A stretch of 64,000 bases of DNA from an uncultured Acidimicrobiales bacterium (GCA_937922235.1 CAKZVC010000001.1:62001-126000), one strand, 5' to 3'; shown: positions 49,040-58,310, numbered from the stretch's first letter. The notes: generated by a model not told the origin, from the sequence alone. Program-made: numbers and translations.

Positions 49040-50305
49040 CTACGTTCCCTTGTAGTTGAGGATGGTCTCCAGACGGTGCTCGATCTTCACCAAGTCCTTC
49101 TGGTTGTCCATGACCTCTCCGATGTCCTTGTAGGCATCTGGGTGTTCGTCGAGGAGCGACTGGGTGTCGTCGTTCCACGCGATGTCCTTCATGGCTTCGG
49201 CTAGCGACTCTTCGGTGAGCTGCTTACGTGCGGCAGTTCGCGAAAGTCGTCGGCCAGCACCGTGCGATGCCGATCGGTACGACTCTGGGTTACCAAGACC
49301 CGACACGATGAACGAACCTGTCGCCATCGAGCCAGGAATGATGCCCCAGTTGCCAATCGATGCGTCGATCGCTCCCTTTCGGGTGACCCACATCTCGACG
49401 CCGTGGTGGTGTTCGCACGACGCATAGTTGTGGTGGCACTGGATCCGCGGACCAACTGCGACGTTCTGGCCGTTCCGGCCAGCGACCGACATCTTCTTCT
49501 CCTGGCCTGCAGGGGTCGAGGACATCTTGTCACCGATCACCTTGAGCACTTCGTCCATCATCTGCGCTCGGTTCTCTAGTGCGTAGTCCTGCGCCCAGAG
49601 CATGCCCTGGATGTAGTCCTCGAACTCGGGAGTTCCTTGCACGAAATGCGCCAGATCTGGGTCTTCGAGCGGATGCTCAAGGGCCCGCTTCAGCGAGTTC
49701 TTCGCTCGGCCAATGTGTTCCTGCGCGAACAGGTTTCCTGGCCCACGCGAACCCGAGTGAAGAACAACCCACACCTGATCGTCGTCGTCGACGGTCAGCT
49801 CGATGAAGTGGTTTCCACCACCGAGCGTTCCGAACTGCGACGCGATCTTCTTTGGGTTGAACTTGTCCGACTTCACGTTTGGCGCGGTACGAACGAGACG
49901 ATCGAGCACCTTGCTACCCCCATGCTTCGCATGGGATCCGGCGTTTCGGTTGCCCTGCTTTGGCTGACCCGATGGCACTGCCTTCGCAATGCCAGCGTGG
50001 ATCTTCGACAGGTACGGGTCGACGTCTTCACGGGTGAAGACCGTCTTCTGTGCGACCATGCCACAACCGATGTCGACCCCAACCGCAGCTGGGATGATCG
50101 AGCCTTCGGTTGCCACGACCGAGCCAACAGTCGCACCCATTCCGAGGTGCGCGTCTGGCATAAGCGCGAGTGGCTTATGGACGAACGAAAGGTCCGCTGT
50201 CCGATGGGCTTGCGCCATCGTCTTCTCGTCGAGATCGGTCGCCCAGGAGAGGACGTCGCCGGTTCGAGTTGCTTGTGTTTCTGGGTGTTCTGGTGTGATT
50301 GTCAT
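49040..50305 (-). CDS. rtcB: RtcB RNA-splicing/repair ligase
   Basis: DAHLGMGATVGSVVATEGSIIPAAVGVDIGCGMVA...LGGGNHFIEL...VLHSGSRGPGN...CHHNYASCEHHHG. Confidence 0.95.
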   Translation of the reverse strand: MTITPEHPETQATRTGDVLSWATDLDEKTMAQAHRTADLSFVHKPLALMPDAHLGMGATVGSVVATEGSIIPAAVGVDIGCGMVAQKTVFTREDVDPYLSKIHAGIAKAVPSGQPKQGNRNAGSHAKHGGSKVLDRLVRTAPNVKSDKFNPKKIASQFGTLGGGNHFIELTVDDDDQVWVVLHSGSRGPGNLFAQEHIGRAKNSLKRALEHPLEDPDLAHFVQGTPEFEDYIQGMLWAQDYALENRAQMMDEVLKVIGDKMSSTPAGQEKKMSVAGRNGQNVAVGPRIQCHHNYASCEHHHGVEMWVTRKGAIDASIGNWGIIPGSMATGSFIVSGLGNPESYRSASHGAGRRLSRTAARKQLTEESLAEAMKDIAWNDDTQSLLDEHPDAYKDIGEVMDNQKDLVKIEHRLETILNYKGT

Positions 50306-50335
50306 TGCTGCACCTCCTTGGTGCGTGGTTGTTTT

Positions 50336-51115
50336 CTAGTAGATGTCGTTCCATAGGGACTGGTGGGTTGTGACCGACCAGTCTTCGATTCGGGCACGGT
50401 CCGCCAGCGGCGGCACCGATTCGTCGGAGAGAAGAGCATCGAGCGCTGCGTCGAGTTCGACGGTTCGCTCGAACCATTCGTCGTACCCAACCCGGCCGTA
50501 GCGAACGTCGCGTAGCCAGTCGGCATCGCGGCCCTCCATTGGCAAGGTGAGGTCTCCGGTTGTGACCAGCTCGATGCCTTGGAACCCGAGACGGGCTGCG
50601 TGCATTGCTGGCTTGGTTGGGTAGATGTCGTCGTCGTTGGCCTCGATCGTGGCGATCACCTTCTTGACCTGCGACTGCATGTACCCGCGGTAGCGGGGGA
50701 TGACGTGACGTCCGACGAACGCTTCGCTGAGGGCTCGAAGCTCCTCACCTTCCGGTGAGATGAACTCGATCGGCGCCCACAGCGCCATCAGTACCGACGG
50801 GTTTCCCGTGCTTGCCAGTCGCAAGAACTGACGAAGCGAGAACAACGTGCGGTCGATGTCGCCCGGCCCCGAAGGCGAACCTTCCGGCTGGGTGCGCTGC
50901 ATGACGGTCGTAAATCCCTTATCGCTCAAACCCATGAGCTGATGTGGGGATTCGACGATGACCGCAAGCTGGTCGTGGTCTTCGCCGCCGTCGATGCCGG
51001 TGCCGTGTGCCGTCGAACCAACCTCGACCATCAAGATGGCCGAGTCGGGTAGCTCAGGAATTTCGAGCTTCGACGGTTTGTCGGATGTAGTTGTTGGGGT
51101 AAGAGAAGTAGTCAT
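50336..51115 (-). CDS. Predicted nucleotidyltransferase (Pol-beta-like, COG3541/YcgL type)
   Basis: ILMVEVGSTAHGTGIDGGEDHDQLAVIVES...RTLFSLRQFLRLASTGNPSVLMALWAP. Confidence 0.75.
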   Translation of the reverse strand: MTTSLTPTTTSDKPSKLEIPELPDSAILMVEVGSTAHGTGIDGGEDHDQLAVIVESPHQLMGLSDKGFTTVMQRTQPEGSPSGPGDIDRTLFSLRQFLRLASTGNPSVLMALWAPIEFISPEGEELRALSEAFVGRHVIPRYRGYMQSQVKKVIATIEANDDDIYPTKPAMHAARLGFQGIELVTTGDLTLPMEGRDADWLRDVRYGRVGYDEWFERTVELDAALDALLSDESVPPLADRARIEDWSVTTHQSLWNDIY

Positions 51116-51168
51116 AGGTGCACCTGCACGTCATCTGTTGTTCAGGTTTTCGGAGCAGAATGAGGGTC

Positions 51169-51576
51169 ATGAGTGATGGCCGTCCTGCTGTGTTGTTTAT
51201 GTGTGTCCACAACGCTGGTCGTTCGCAGATGGGGGCCGGTTGGCTTCGCCATCTTGCGGGCGACTCGGTTGAGGTGTTTTCGGGTGGTTCGAATCCGGCA
51301 TCGGAGACGAACCCTGCTGCGGTTGAGGCCATGGCTGAGGTCGGTATCGACATCTCGACGTACCAACCAAAGTTGTGGACCGATGACATCGTCCGCCAGT
51401 GCGACGTCGTGATTTCTATGGGCTGTGGAGATGTGTGTCCTCACTACCCGGGAACCCGCCACGAGGACTGGACACTTACGGATCCCGCCGGGCAGGGCCT
51501 CGACCTCGTTCGCGGTGTGCGAGACGAGATCAAGACCCGAGTCGAAGAACTGATCGCATCCCTCGACCTTGCCTAG
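51169..51576 (+). CDS. Low-MW phosphatase / arsenate reductase-like protein
   Basis: AVLFMCVHNAGRSQMGAGWLRHLAGDSVEVFSGGSNPA. Confidence 0.85.
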   Translation: MSDGRPAVLFMCVHNAGRSQMGAGWLRHLAGDSVEVFSGGSNPASETNPAAVEAMAEVGIDISTYQPKLWTDDIVRQCDVVISMGCGDVCPHYPGTRHEDWTLTDPAGQGLDLVRGVRDEIKTRVEELIASLDLA

Positions 51577-52586
51577 CCGCCGTGCTTGAGTAGGTAGCGG
51601 TTCGAGATTGCCTTGAGCGATCGCTCGGGAACGAGTTCGTCCCCTTCGTATCGCCACACGATTCCCTCGGGCCGCTTGCCTGGAGCTACCACCGAGTCGA
51701 GCGCATCGGCCGCATCCAACGCGTCCTCCACCGTTGCCGGGAAGGGAACGTCGATTACCGGTGCAGCGAGCTCGATCAGTGCGTCTGGCCAATCGGCCGT
51801 CGGCACGTCTCGCCCGTCGACCAGTAGTCGGAAGGCGAAGAACTGTCGATCGCTAAGACCGAGTGGGTTCTTCTGGATTCCGATTCCTGCAAGCTCACCT
51901 TGGAGCACAGCTACTCCGGAGTCGGGTCGGATCTCGGCGAGCATCTCTGCAATGCCGAGATCTTCTGCGATGGTCCATTGAAGCTGTCCAACCGGCTCGA
52001 GCTCGAGGTTCCGAGTCGCAACCCGGAACACGCCGTCCTCGTCCATGAAGTACGAGGTGGATGTTCCGTCGATCTTCTCTGTCGCCACCCATCCCTGCGA
52101 AGGAAGGCTGGCAACGTCGAAGTTCTGGATGCGCTCGGCATCGGTCTTGGGAACAATGCCTGGCCGAGGCCCAACCACCTTTCCCGACAGGTTGGTCGGA
52201 AGTGGAGGGTCCCACTTGCGAAGCCCTAGCTCGTCGGTCACGTCACGTCCGGCTTCGCTCACGTCGCCGAGTTCTGGGAAGAGCCCAACCGGGAGCACGA
52301 GGCCCTGGCTGATCTCTCCACGGAGCTTGACGGTCCGAAGCACATGGCCCGAGAAGTCATCTCGGACATCGGTTCGAACACCGCGGCTTGCAAGGAAGTT
52401 GAATCGTTCGTCGGTGATATCGAGCATCGTGTCGATCTCGAAGTACACCACGGTGTCTCCCGCAGTGAACTCGTCAAGCTTCACGACAACCTGCCAACCG
52501 CGCACGGTCGCCAGCTCAAGCGCGTCGGCGTTGCCGTGCGCCCGTACGTCTCGGAGTTGTTCGATTGTGGCTAGTGCTCGTGCCAT
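51573..52586 (-). CDS. RNA ligase, Rnl5/DraRnl (DRB0094)-like with N-terminal OB-type domain
   Basis: Nucleotidyltransferase motif I VATEKIDGTSTSYFMDEDG; N-terminal VRGWQVVVKLDEFTAGDTVVYFEIDT; PEGIVWRYEG...SLKAISNRYLLKH. Confidence 0.8.
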   Translation of the reverse strand: MARALATIEQLRDVRAHGNADALELATVRGWQVVVKLDEFTAGDTVVYFEIDTMLDITDERFNFLASRGVRTDVRDDFSGHVLRTVKLRGEISQGLVLPVGLFPELGDVSEAGRDVTDELGLRKWDPPLPTNLSGKVVGPRPGIVPKTDAERIQNFDVASLPSQGWVATEKIDGTSTSYFMDEDGVFRVATRNLELEPVGQLQWTIAEDLGIAEMLAEIRPDSGVAVLQGELAGIGIQKNPLGLSDRQFFAFRLLVDGRDVPTADWPDALIELAAPVIDVPFPATVEDALDAADALDSVVAPGKRPEGIVWRYEGDELVPERSLKAISNRYLLKHGG

Positions 52587-52629
52587 TGGTCGGTCTTTCG
52601 GTTTGATCTGTCTTGGTTGTCGGTTACCC

Positions 52630-52665
52630 GTGCCTGGCACCAAAGCGGCGTTTGGTGCCAGGCAC
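52630..52665. repeat. Perfect 15-bp-stem hairpin between rsr and the RNA ligase gene
   Basis: GTGCCTGGCACCAAA-GCGGCG-TTTGGTGCCAGGCAC. Confidence 0.85.
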
Positions 52666-52679
52666 AGAGTGGTTAGTGG

Positions 52680-54224
52680 TCAGAACGGCCAGTCGGCGTT
52701 TCGCCCTGCCTCAAGCGTTTGCATGAGGTTGAACGTCGCGTCGCTGAACCCGGCGAGGGTGTATCGGCCACGTTGTCCTGCTGGAGTCGACCGTGGTCGG
52801 TATCCAGCGAGATCCACGGTGTAGATCACGGGAACATGGCTGATATCCACTGCGCCAGCGTCTGCCATCTGGTCGTCGGTGAACATGACCACTCGATCGT
52901 GCTTGCGCGGATCGAAGTGGTCTCGGATTGCGGTGTGGCCGTACGTTGCGTGTCCAACATCGCCGAGCATCGCAGATACTTCAGCAACACGGCTAAGCGT
53001 CGACGATCCCTTTCGGAATCGAACAAGCTTGTTTGTGCGACCAAAGATCACGGTGTCGGTGTTTGTCGAACGAGCAGCCGTTACGGCCGCCATCACGGCT
53101 GCGACTTCGACCCGGGTCATCTTCGAACGTGCAGCCACTGGGGCTTGCATCGACCCGGAGGTGTCGATGGCCACGAGGGTGCGATCGAGCTCCGGGATGT
53201 TCTCGGTTGTCAGGTCGAGTGTCGTGCCGAGTGCGTGCTTCCACGCATCCGATGGAGCGTTGCTGTACGCCGCCCACACTTGGTATGGGAAGAGGCGAGC
53301 CTTCGCTACCTCTTCTGGGTCGGTGATCCGTGCCCGCACGGTTTCGACTGCAGCTGGGCTCACGCCTTGCTCGTCGAAGTTGCGCAGGTTGCGGATGAGC
53401 GCCATGACGCCCATCGTTGGGATAACCGATTCCCATGCCTCAGCATCCATGCCTCCTGGGAGCCATCCGGCAAGTCGTTCCCACGACGTTCCGGCCTTGG
53501 CCAGCTCGTCGGGTCCGGCTGCATCGAGTGCCTTTCGGCGCTCGTCAGCTGGGATGTCGGCTTGTCGCTTGGCTTCAGCCAGCATTGGAAGAACTGTTGG
53601 GTCGGCTACGGCATCGTTGTGGTGACGATGGTCGAGCAGCCACTTGAAGAGCGCGCTTTGCTTTGCGTTGCGCGGCTTTGGGTGGGTGAGCTCGATGACG
53701 TCAGCCATGCGGATTCCGCGAGCCTGTCCGTCGTAGCGAAGCGCCGAGCGCTCGTTGTACAGCCGGGCTGCGCCGTCGGCGACACCGCGCTTCACGGCCA
53801 TCTTCATGGCACGTCCGTGGCGGCTTTGCCAGTACCCGATCATCTCGGCTGGCTCGTCACCACGTTGCAGCACGCTGTTGACCACTGCTCGGCCACCTTC
53901 GCCACCTGCGGCGACGTATTCAGCGGCCAGCATGATCGATGCCGAACGGATCTTCAGTTCCTTACGGAGGTATGGGGCCAGACCAGCAACGAACTCTGGG
54001 TTCGATGCGGTTACTCGGTGTACGAGGTCGACGAAGCGGTTTTCTCGTGCTTCGGCTGTTTCGTAGAACGTTGGCTCGGCCATGTAGGTAGCGGCCATGA
54101 GGAAGAGCTCGGTTTCGAGCTCTGGCGCATAGCCAACTCCACCTTCATGAGTGAGGGCCCGGCCGCGACCGGTCTTCACCGGAGCGGTAGGTCGGATTCG
54201 GATCTTGCTTGCAAACTTGGACAT
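52680..54224 (-). CDS. rsr: TROVE domain Ro60 ortholog
   Basis: GVGYAPELETELFLMAATYMAEPTFYETAEARENRFVDLVHRV...AYSNAPSDAWKHALGTTLDLTTENIPELDRTLVAIDTSGSM (vWA MIDAS). Confidence 0.93.
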   Translation of the reverse strand: MSKFASKIRIRPTAPVKTGRGRALTHEGGVGYAPELETELFLMAATYMAEPTFYETAEARENRFVDLVHRVTASNPEFVAGLAPYLRKELKIRSASIMLAAEYVAAGGEGGRAVVNSVLQRGDEPAEMIGYWQSRHGRAMKMAVKRGVADGAARLYNERSALRYDGQARGIRMADVIELTHPKPRNAKQSALFKWLLDHRHHNDAVADPTVLPMLAEAKRQADIPADERRKALDAAGPDELAKAGTSWERLAGWLPGGMDAEAWESVIPTMGVMALIRNLRNFDEQGVSPAAVETVRARITDPEEVAKARLFPYQVWAAYSNAPSDAWKHALGTTLDLTTENIPELDRTLVAIDTSGSMQAPVAARSKMTRVEVAAVMAAVTAARSTNTDTVIFGRTNKLVRFRKGSSTLSRVAEVSAMLGDVGHATYGHTAIRDHFDPRKHDRVVMFTDDQMADAGAVDISHVPVIYTVDLAGYRPRSTPAGQRGRYTLAGFSDATFNLMQTLEAGRNADWPF

Positions 54225-54613
54225 AGTGGAGCGCTCCTTTCAGGGCGAATGTTGTTTTGTTGAGACGCGTGTCGTGTCTTGGGGAATGGGTGGGGGGAGC
54301 GAAGCTCGCGTAGCGACCATCGAAGTTGAGTGGTGATCAGGGCGGGAGTCCCAGCGAAAGCAGGGCCTCCGCGGATCTCGGCGGGAGTCCGAGCGGGATG
54401 CTGTAACCGGGCCGGACCCCAGAAGGAGCAGTTGAGGTCCGACCCGGTGTCTTCCGCTGGTGGGAGTGGGAGCGAGTCAGGGGACCAGGTGAGCGAGGTT
54501 TTGTCACCTGTCGTGAGACGAAGTGCTCGGAGTTGAACCGACGGCCGAAGCCGTAACCAGAAGTAACCCCTCTGCTCGCATCTGACCCGCACCGACTCCA
54601 GCCGGCGAAAGAA

Positions 54614-54770
54614 ACGAATACAACAAGCCTGAGAACCGTTCGATTGAGCCGTAAAACTGCTCTACCTCTGAGCTACAGCCGCATGCGCGCGGCTGGCAGG
54701 ACTCGAACCTGCGACCTGTTCCTGATGAAGGAAGGAATCCCAATCCTCACAACAGGCGTGTTGTATTCGT
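54614..54770 (-). ncRNA. Bacterial Y RNA (YrlA-like) with tRNA-mimic domain
   Basis: Ends pair as ACGAATACAACA/TGTTGTATTCGT (12 bp) + GCCTG/CAGGC + GATTG/CAATC. Between them on the minus strand: T-arm GCAGGTTCGAGTCCTGC, then closed acceptor hairpin CAGCCGC-GCGCAT-GCGGCTG, then D-arm TAGCTCAGAGGTAGAGCA. Directly upstream of rsr. Confidence 0.85.
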
Positions 54771-55110
54771 CGTGCATTGGGCTGCACCGTTGCGAAGACG
54801 ACCCGAGGACCAGATGAACGGGGAGTGCACAGAGCTAGATCGTTTCGGATCCTATGCCGGGTCAATTAGGCCCCATCCGGCTCCAAAGGACACTCAATTC
54901 CAATGATCCCTGGGTCTCGCCTTTCGGCGATGTGTGTGCGGTGGAGGAAGTATCCCCATTCGTCGCAACGGGTCTGCACATCGGTGCAGCCCGTGTTCAT
55001 TCCAAGAACTCTTGGCACGACCACGAAGGTGATCGCGGATCTCGACTGGCATGTCGAGAACAGAGCAGTGTCACCGGCGTAGCCCTCCGCCCAGACTCCG
55101 CTGAGTCGAG

Positions 55111-55611
55111 CTACGCCGGCAACAGCCACGCGTCCCATTCGGGACGTGCGGTTACGAAGACGATCGCGCCTGCTGGCGCGGCTGGGGCCTGCTTGAGGGC
55201 CCAGCCGAGCTCTTCGAGGGATTGATCGCCCTTGCGTGAGTTGTGCTCTAGGCACATGAGGACACAGTTCTCCCACGACGTGTCGCCGCCACGCGAACGT
55301 GGAGTGACGTGGTCGACGGTCGAACCGCGTTCGTCGCAGTCAGCAACCTGGCATTCGCGATTGTCACGAACGCCAAGTGCCTTCTTCGAGAAGCGTGGTG
55401 TGCCCTTCGAACGCATGCCGGCGAACGTGATCATTTGGATCAGTCGCACAACTTGGGGAAAAGGGAACTCTGCTCCACCTGCCGATCGAATCGTGCGGGT
55501 GGAGTCCTGCTCGACAAGCTCAGCTCGCCCAGTCAGAACAAGCGACATAGCTCGCTTCCAGGACACCGTGGTCAACGGCTCGTAGGAGGCGTTCAGTAGT
55601 AGTACGGACAT
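55111..55611 (-). CDS. HNH endonuclease
   Basis: MSVLLLNASYEPLTTVSWKRA...CQVADCDERGSTVDHVTPRSRGGDTSWENCVLMCLEHNSRKGD. Confidence 0.9.
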   Translation of the reverse strand: MSVLLLNASYEPLTTVSWKRAMSLVLTGRAELVEQDSTRTIRSAGGAEFPFPQVVRLIQMITFAGMRSKGTPRFSKKALGVRDNRECQVADCDERGSTVDHVTPRSRGGDTSWENCVLMCLEHNSRKGDQSLEELGWALKQAPAAPAGAIVFVTARPEWDAWLLPA

Positions 55612-55660
55612 GTGATGCCTCCTTTGTAGTCTTGATGTTTGGTAGTCGAGCGGGGGATCT

Positions 55661-56716
55661 GTGTTAGATCGAGAGCGATTGCATGCGATCCAATGGAACG
55701 AGTTGAGCGACGCCTATGGGCCAGCGGATGACGTGCCGAAGTGGATCGAGGCGCTTTATGGCACCGAAGATGAAGCCAATGCTGCGAATTACGAGCTATT
55801 CGGATCGATCACGCATCAGGGAAGTCGTTACGAAGCGACTGTCGCTGCAATGCCGTTCCTTATCGACGTCGTGGTCGACGACTCGGCTACCGAGAGCGCA
55901 CGGGTCACTACGCTTCACCTCGTCCGCTTCGCGGCAATGGGTTCGATGGGCAGGCGCTACGACTGGTCAGCTCAGCGGGATGAACAGACGTCACCGGCTG
56001 CCAAAGATTGCTGGCAGCTGGCGGTCGATCGGTGGAAAGACTTGGAACAACTACTCGACGAGGAGAGCGCTGAGCTCGTTGGCTATGTTCTCGAGCTTTT
56101 GTGTTGGACGGGGAATACGTCCGATTCGGTTCTGCGATCGATACGCGGGCTTCTTCGATCAAACGACGCTATCCAGCGGTCGTGGGGTTTCGCCGCCTCG
56201 ACGATTTTGGGCGTCGAACCTGATCTCGATTTGATGCAGGTGCCCGAGGGCAGAGATCGATTTGCTTGGGCTGGTGCAGCGTTGAGGTTCCTCGGTGATG
56301 AGTGTCCTTCCATCGCAATCGATGAACTCTGCGCTGGCCTTCTTGGCGAGCGGTCGGATCTCGAAGGCCCGTTCGTATGGGGTGACGCAGTCGAGCAGAT
56401 CTGCGCGGGCGTAGCCCGTAGCGTGCCAAAGTCGCTGGAGTCCTACTTCAGTACGAAATTGTTGGACGTGATTGCTGTCGACTCGTACGTAGCCCTCGAG
56501 CTGTACCTCCAGCTGTGGTTGGGCGAACCAAACCTCAACAAGCGGAAGCCCGGCCCGTTCAGCACCGGACAGATCGACGCGCTTCGATCGCTCGAACGGG
56601 CGGTCACGGCGTTCGACAACCAGAATCGACAGCGCGATCACGCGTTGCCCGACTTCCGTGGCTACGCCATCCCAGGTAAACCCTCGCGTTTCCGTGAGTG
56701 GGTAGAGACGTTGTAG
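55661..56716 (+). CDS. HEAT-repeat-like hypothetical protein
   Basis: 351-aa ORF, helical repeats; opposite strand to the tRNA array. Confidence 0.6.
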   Translation: MLDRERLHAIQWNELSDAYGPADDVPKWIEALYGTEDEANAANYELFGSITHQGSRYEATVAAMPFLIDVVVDDSATESARVTTLHLVRFAAMGSMGRRYDWSAQRDEQTSPAAKDCWQLAVDRWKDLEQLLDEESAELVGYVLELLCWTGNTSDSVLRSIRGLLRSNDAIQRSWGFAASTILGVEPDLDLMQVPEGRDRFAWAGAALRFLGDECPSIAIDELCAGLLGERSDLEGPFVWGDAVEQICAGVARSVPKSLESYFSTKLLDVIAVDSYVALELYLQLWLGEPNLNKRKPGPFSTGQIDALRSLERAVTAFDNQNRQRDHALPDFRGYAIPGKPSRFREWVETL

Positions 56717-56799
56717 CGGAAAGGGTGGGAGTCGAACCCACAAGGCTTGCGCTCGGCCGGTTAGCAACCAGCTGCCGTCGCCTATCGGCTTGCCCTTCC
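56716..56799 (-). tRNA. tRNA-Ser(GCT)
   Basis: Class II cloverleaf; loop TTGCTAA. Confidence 0.88.
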
Positions 56800-56872
56800 A
56801 GAAGCCCTAGGGGGAGCGAAGCGACCATGTGCGTGGCCGCGGATCTTCGCCGGGAGTGCGAAGAAGTAGCAG

Positions 56873-56947
56873 TACCCAGTGCTGGACTCGAACCAGCGAC
56901 ACCCTGTGTGTAAGACAGGTGCTCTAAGCCAACTGAGCTAACCGGGC
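56873..56947 (-). tRNA. tRNA-Val(TAC)
   Basis: CCTGT-CTTACAC-ACAGG. Confidence 0.92.
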
Positions 56948-56979
56948 ATGATGTCGAGCTGACGCTCGACAAGTAGTTG

Positions 56980-57054
56980 TGAAGTCGGATGGATTCGAAC
57001 CAACGATCTCCGCTGTATCAGAGCGGCGCTCTACCCAGACTGAGCCACGACTTC
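56980..57054 (-). tRNA. tRNA-Ile(GAT)
   Basis: CCGCT-CTGATAC-AGCGG. Confidence 0.92.
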
Positions 57055-57059
57055 AAGAG

Positions 57060-57131
57060 AACGGGCGACAGAAACCGAGTCTGCGCTTCGAGAGTGGAAG
57101 TCTCGCGTGCTGCCATTTACACCACGCCCGC
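57060..57131 (-). tRNA. tRNA-Gly(TCC), atypical T-loop
   Basis: CGAGA-CTTCCAC-TCTCG; T-arm GCAGA-CTCGGTT-TCTGT. Confidence 0.75.
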
Positions 57132-57142
57132 ATGGAATTAGT

Positions 57143-57221
57143 TGGTAGCGGGAGCGAGAGTTGAACTCGCACTCGTTTCTGGTTATGAGCCAGGTGCAGC
57201 ACCACTACTGCGTGTCCCGCG
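57143..57221 (-). tRNA. tRNA-Met(CAT), initiator-like, encoded CCA
   Basis: CGCGGGA...TCCCGCT-A-CCA (C1 x U72); loop CTCATAA. Confidence 0.82.
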
Positions 57222-57361
57222 TCGGACTAGCTTCTGGCCTTCACCGTCGATGGTTCCGGATCGCGACCAGAAGTGTTGAGAAGTTGCTTCAGGGAGCGAA
57301 GCTCGCGTAGCGACCATGTCGATTGATCCGGATCTCGACCGGAAGTGTCGAGAAGTAGTTG

Positions 57362-57434
57362 CGCCACCGATGGGATTCGAACCCACAACCTTCTCCTCGA
57401 CAAGGAGCTGCTCTAGCCATTGAGCTACGACGGC
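57362..57434 (-). tRNA. tRNA-Asp(GTC)
   Basis: GCTCC-TTGTCGA-GGAGA, G73. Confidence 0.9.
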
Positions 57435-57473
57435 AATTTCTTGATCTGCTGCTCTTTGAACCGATGGAGGTTG

Positions 57474-58169
57474 ATGTCTCAACCTCCTCTCCCCGCAACT
57501 GTTGCTGGACTGCTGTTGGCGTTCGGCTGCGCCGTCGCCGCTGGTGTTGCGGTGTACCGATTTCTCTCTCGACAAGCACCTGCTCGACGAGCAATGCACG
57601 CGGTTGCCGCTGGTGGCTTGACCTTTCAGGTCATCCACGTTCTAGAGCACGTTCTGCAGCTGGCGTTCTGGGCGGTAAAGCCCGAGAGCAAGCCATGGTT
57701 GTCTTCGTGGGCTGCCGGTACTGCCGACGGGCTTGCGTATTTCTGCTCGCTTGTGCCGCTAGCCGATCAGCCGGCGTCGATCGGTGTTGAGATGTTGCAT
57801 CTCACTGGGAACGTCGTGTTCCTGGGAGCGTTGACTGCTTGGCAGGTTGCGATGCGAGCCGAGCAACGCACGATTCGCACCCTCGCCATTGCCGAGAAGG
57901 TGCAACTGTTCCACGTACTCGAACACATCGTGCTGGTTGGTTCGTTGATCGCCTTTGGTGAGGCGCTCGGCTTGTCGACGGCGTTCGGGGCAGCTGAAGG
58001 AACAACCTTGGTTGCCCTCCGAGTGTGGTTCCACTTCACGATCAATGCAGTCGCGACGATCTATGCGCTTCGTGCGGCCTGGGAGACTTGGGGGCCTTCT
58101 CGCGGGCTCGCTCCTGTGACTGTTATCGAACTGGAAGACACCCACGAGCCGACGTCGGTCTCGAGCTAG
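57474..58169 (+). CDS. Multi-TM membrane protein
   Basis: Hydrophobic ORF with HVLEHVLQL / HVLEHIVL motifs. Confidence 0.65.
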   Translation: MSQPPLPATVAGLLLAFGCAVAAGVAVYRFLSRQAPARRAMHAVAAGGLTFQVIHVLEHVLQLAFWAVKPESKPWLSSWAAGTADGLAYFCSLVPLADQPASIGVEMLHLTGNVVFLGALTAWQVAMRAEQRTIRTLAIAEKVQLFHVLEHIVLVGSLIAFGEALGLSTAFGAAEGTTLVALRVWFHFTINAVATIYALRAAWETWGPSRGLAPVTVIELEDTHEPTSVSS

Positions 58170-58238
58170 CTCTGGAATCTAGGAGCTGTTGAGCACGCAG
58201 GACGTGCTGCAGCGTTCCGTAGATCCCAAGGCTTGTTG

Positions 58239-58310
58239 AGGGAACATCCGGATTCGAACCGGAGACACCGGGGTAAGAGCCCGGCACGTTTCCAACTACG
58301 CCATATTCCC
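58239..58310 (-). tRNA. tRNA-Lys(CTT)
   Basis: CCGGG-CTCTTAC-CCCGG. Confidence 0.88.

Noticed and set aside
54614-54770. Circularly permuted tRNA gene requiring RtcB/ligase processing
   Set aside because: Order of T-arm then D-arm fits, but the enclosing long stem and position upstream of rsr match a Y RNA tRNA-mimic better; kept as Y RNA
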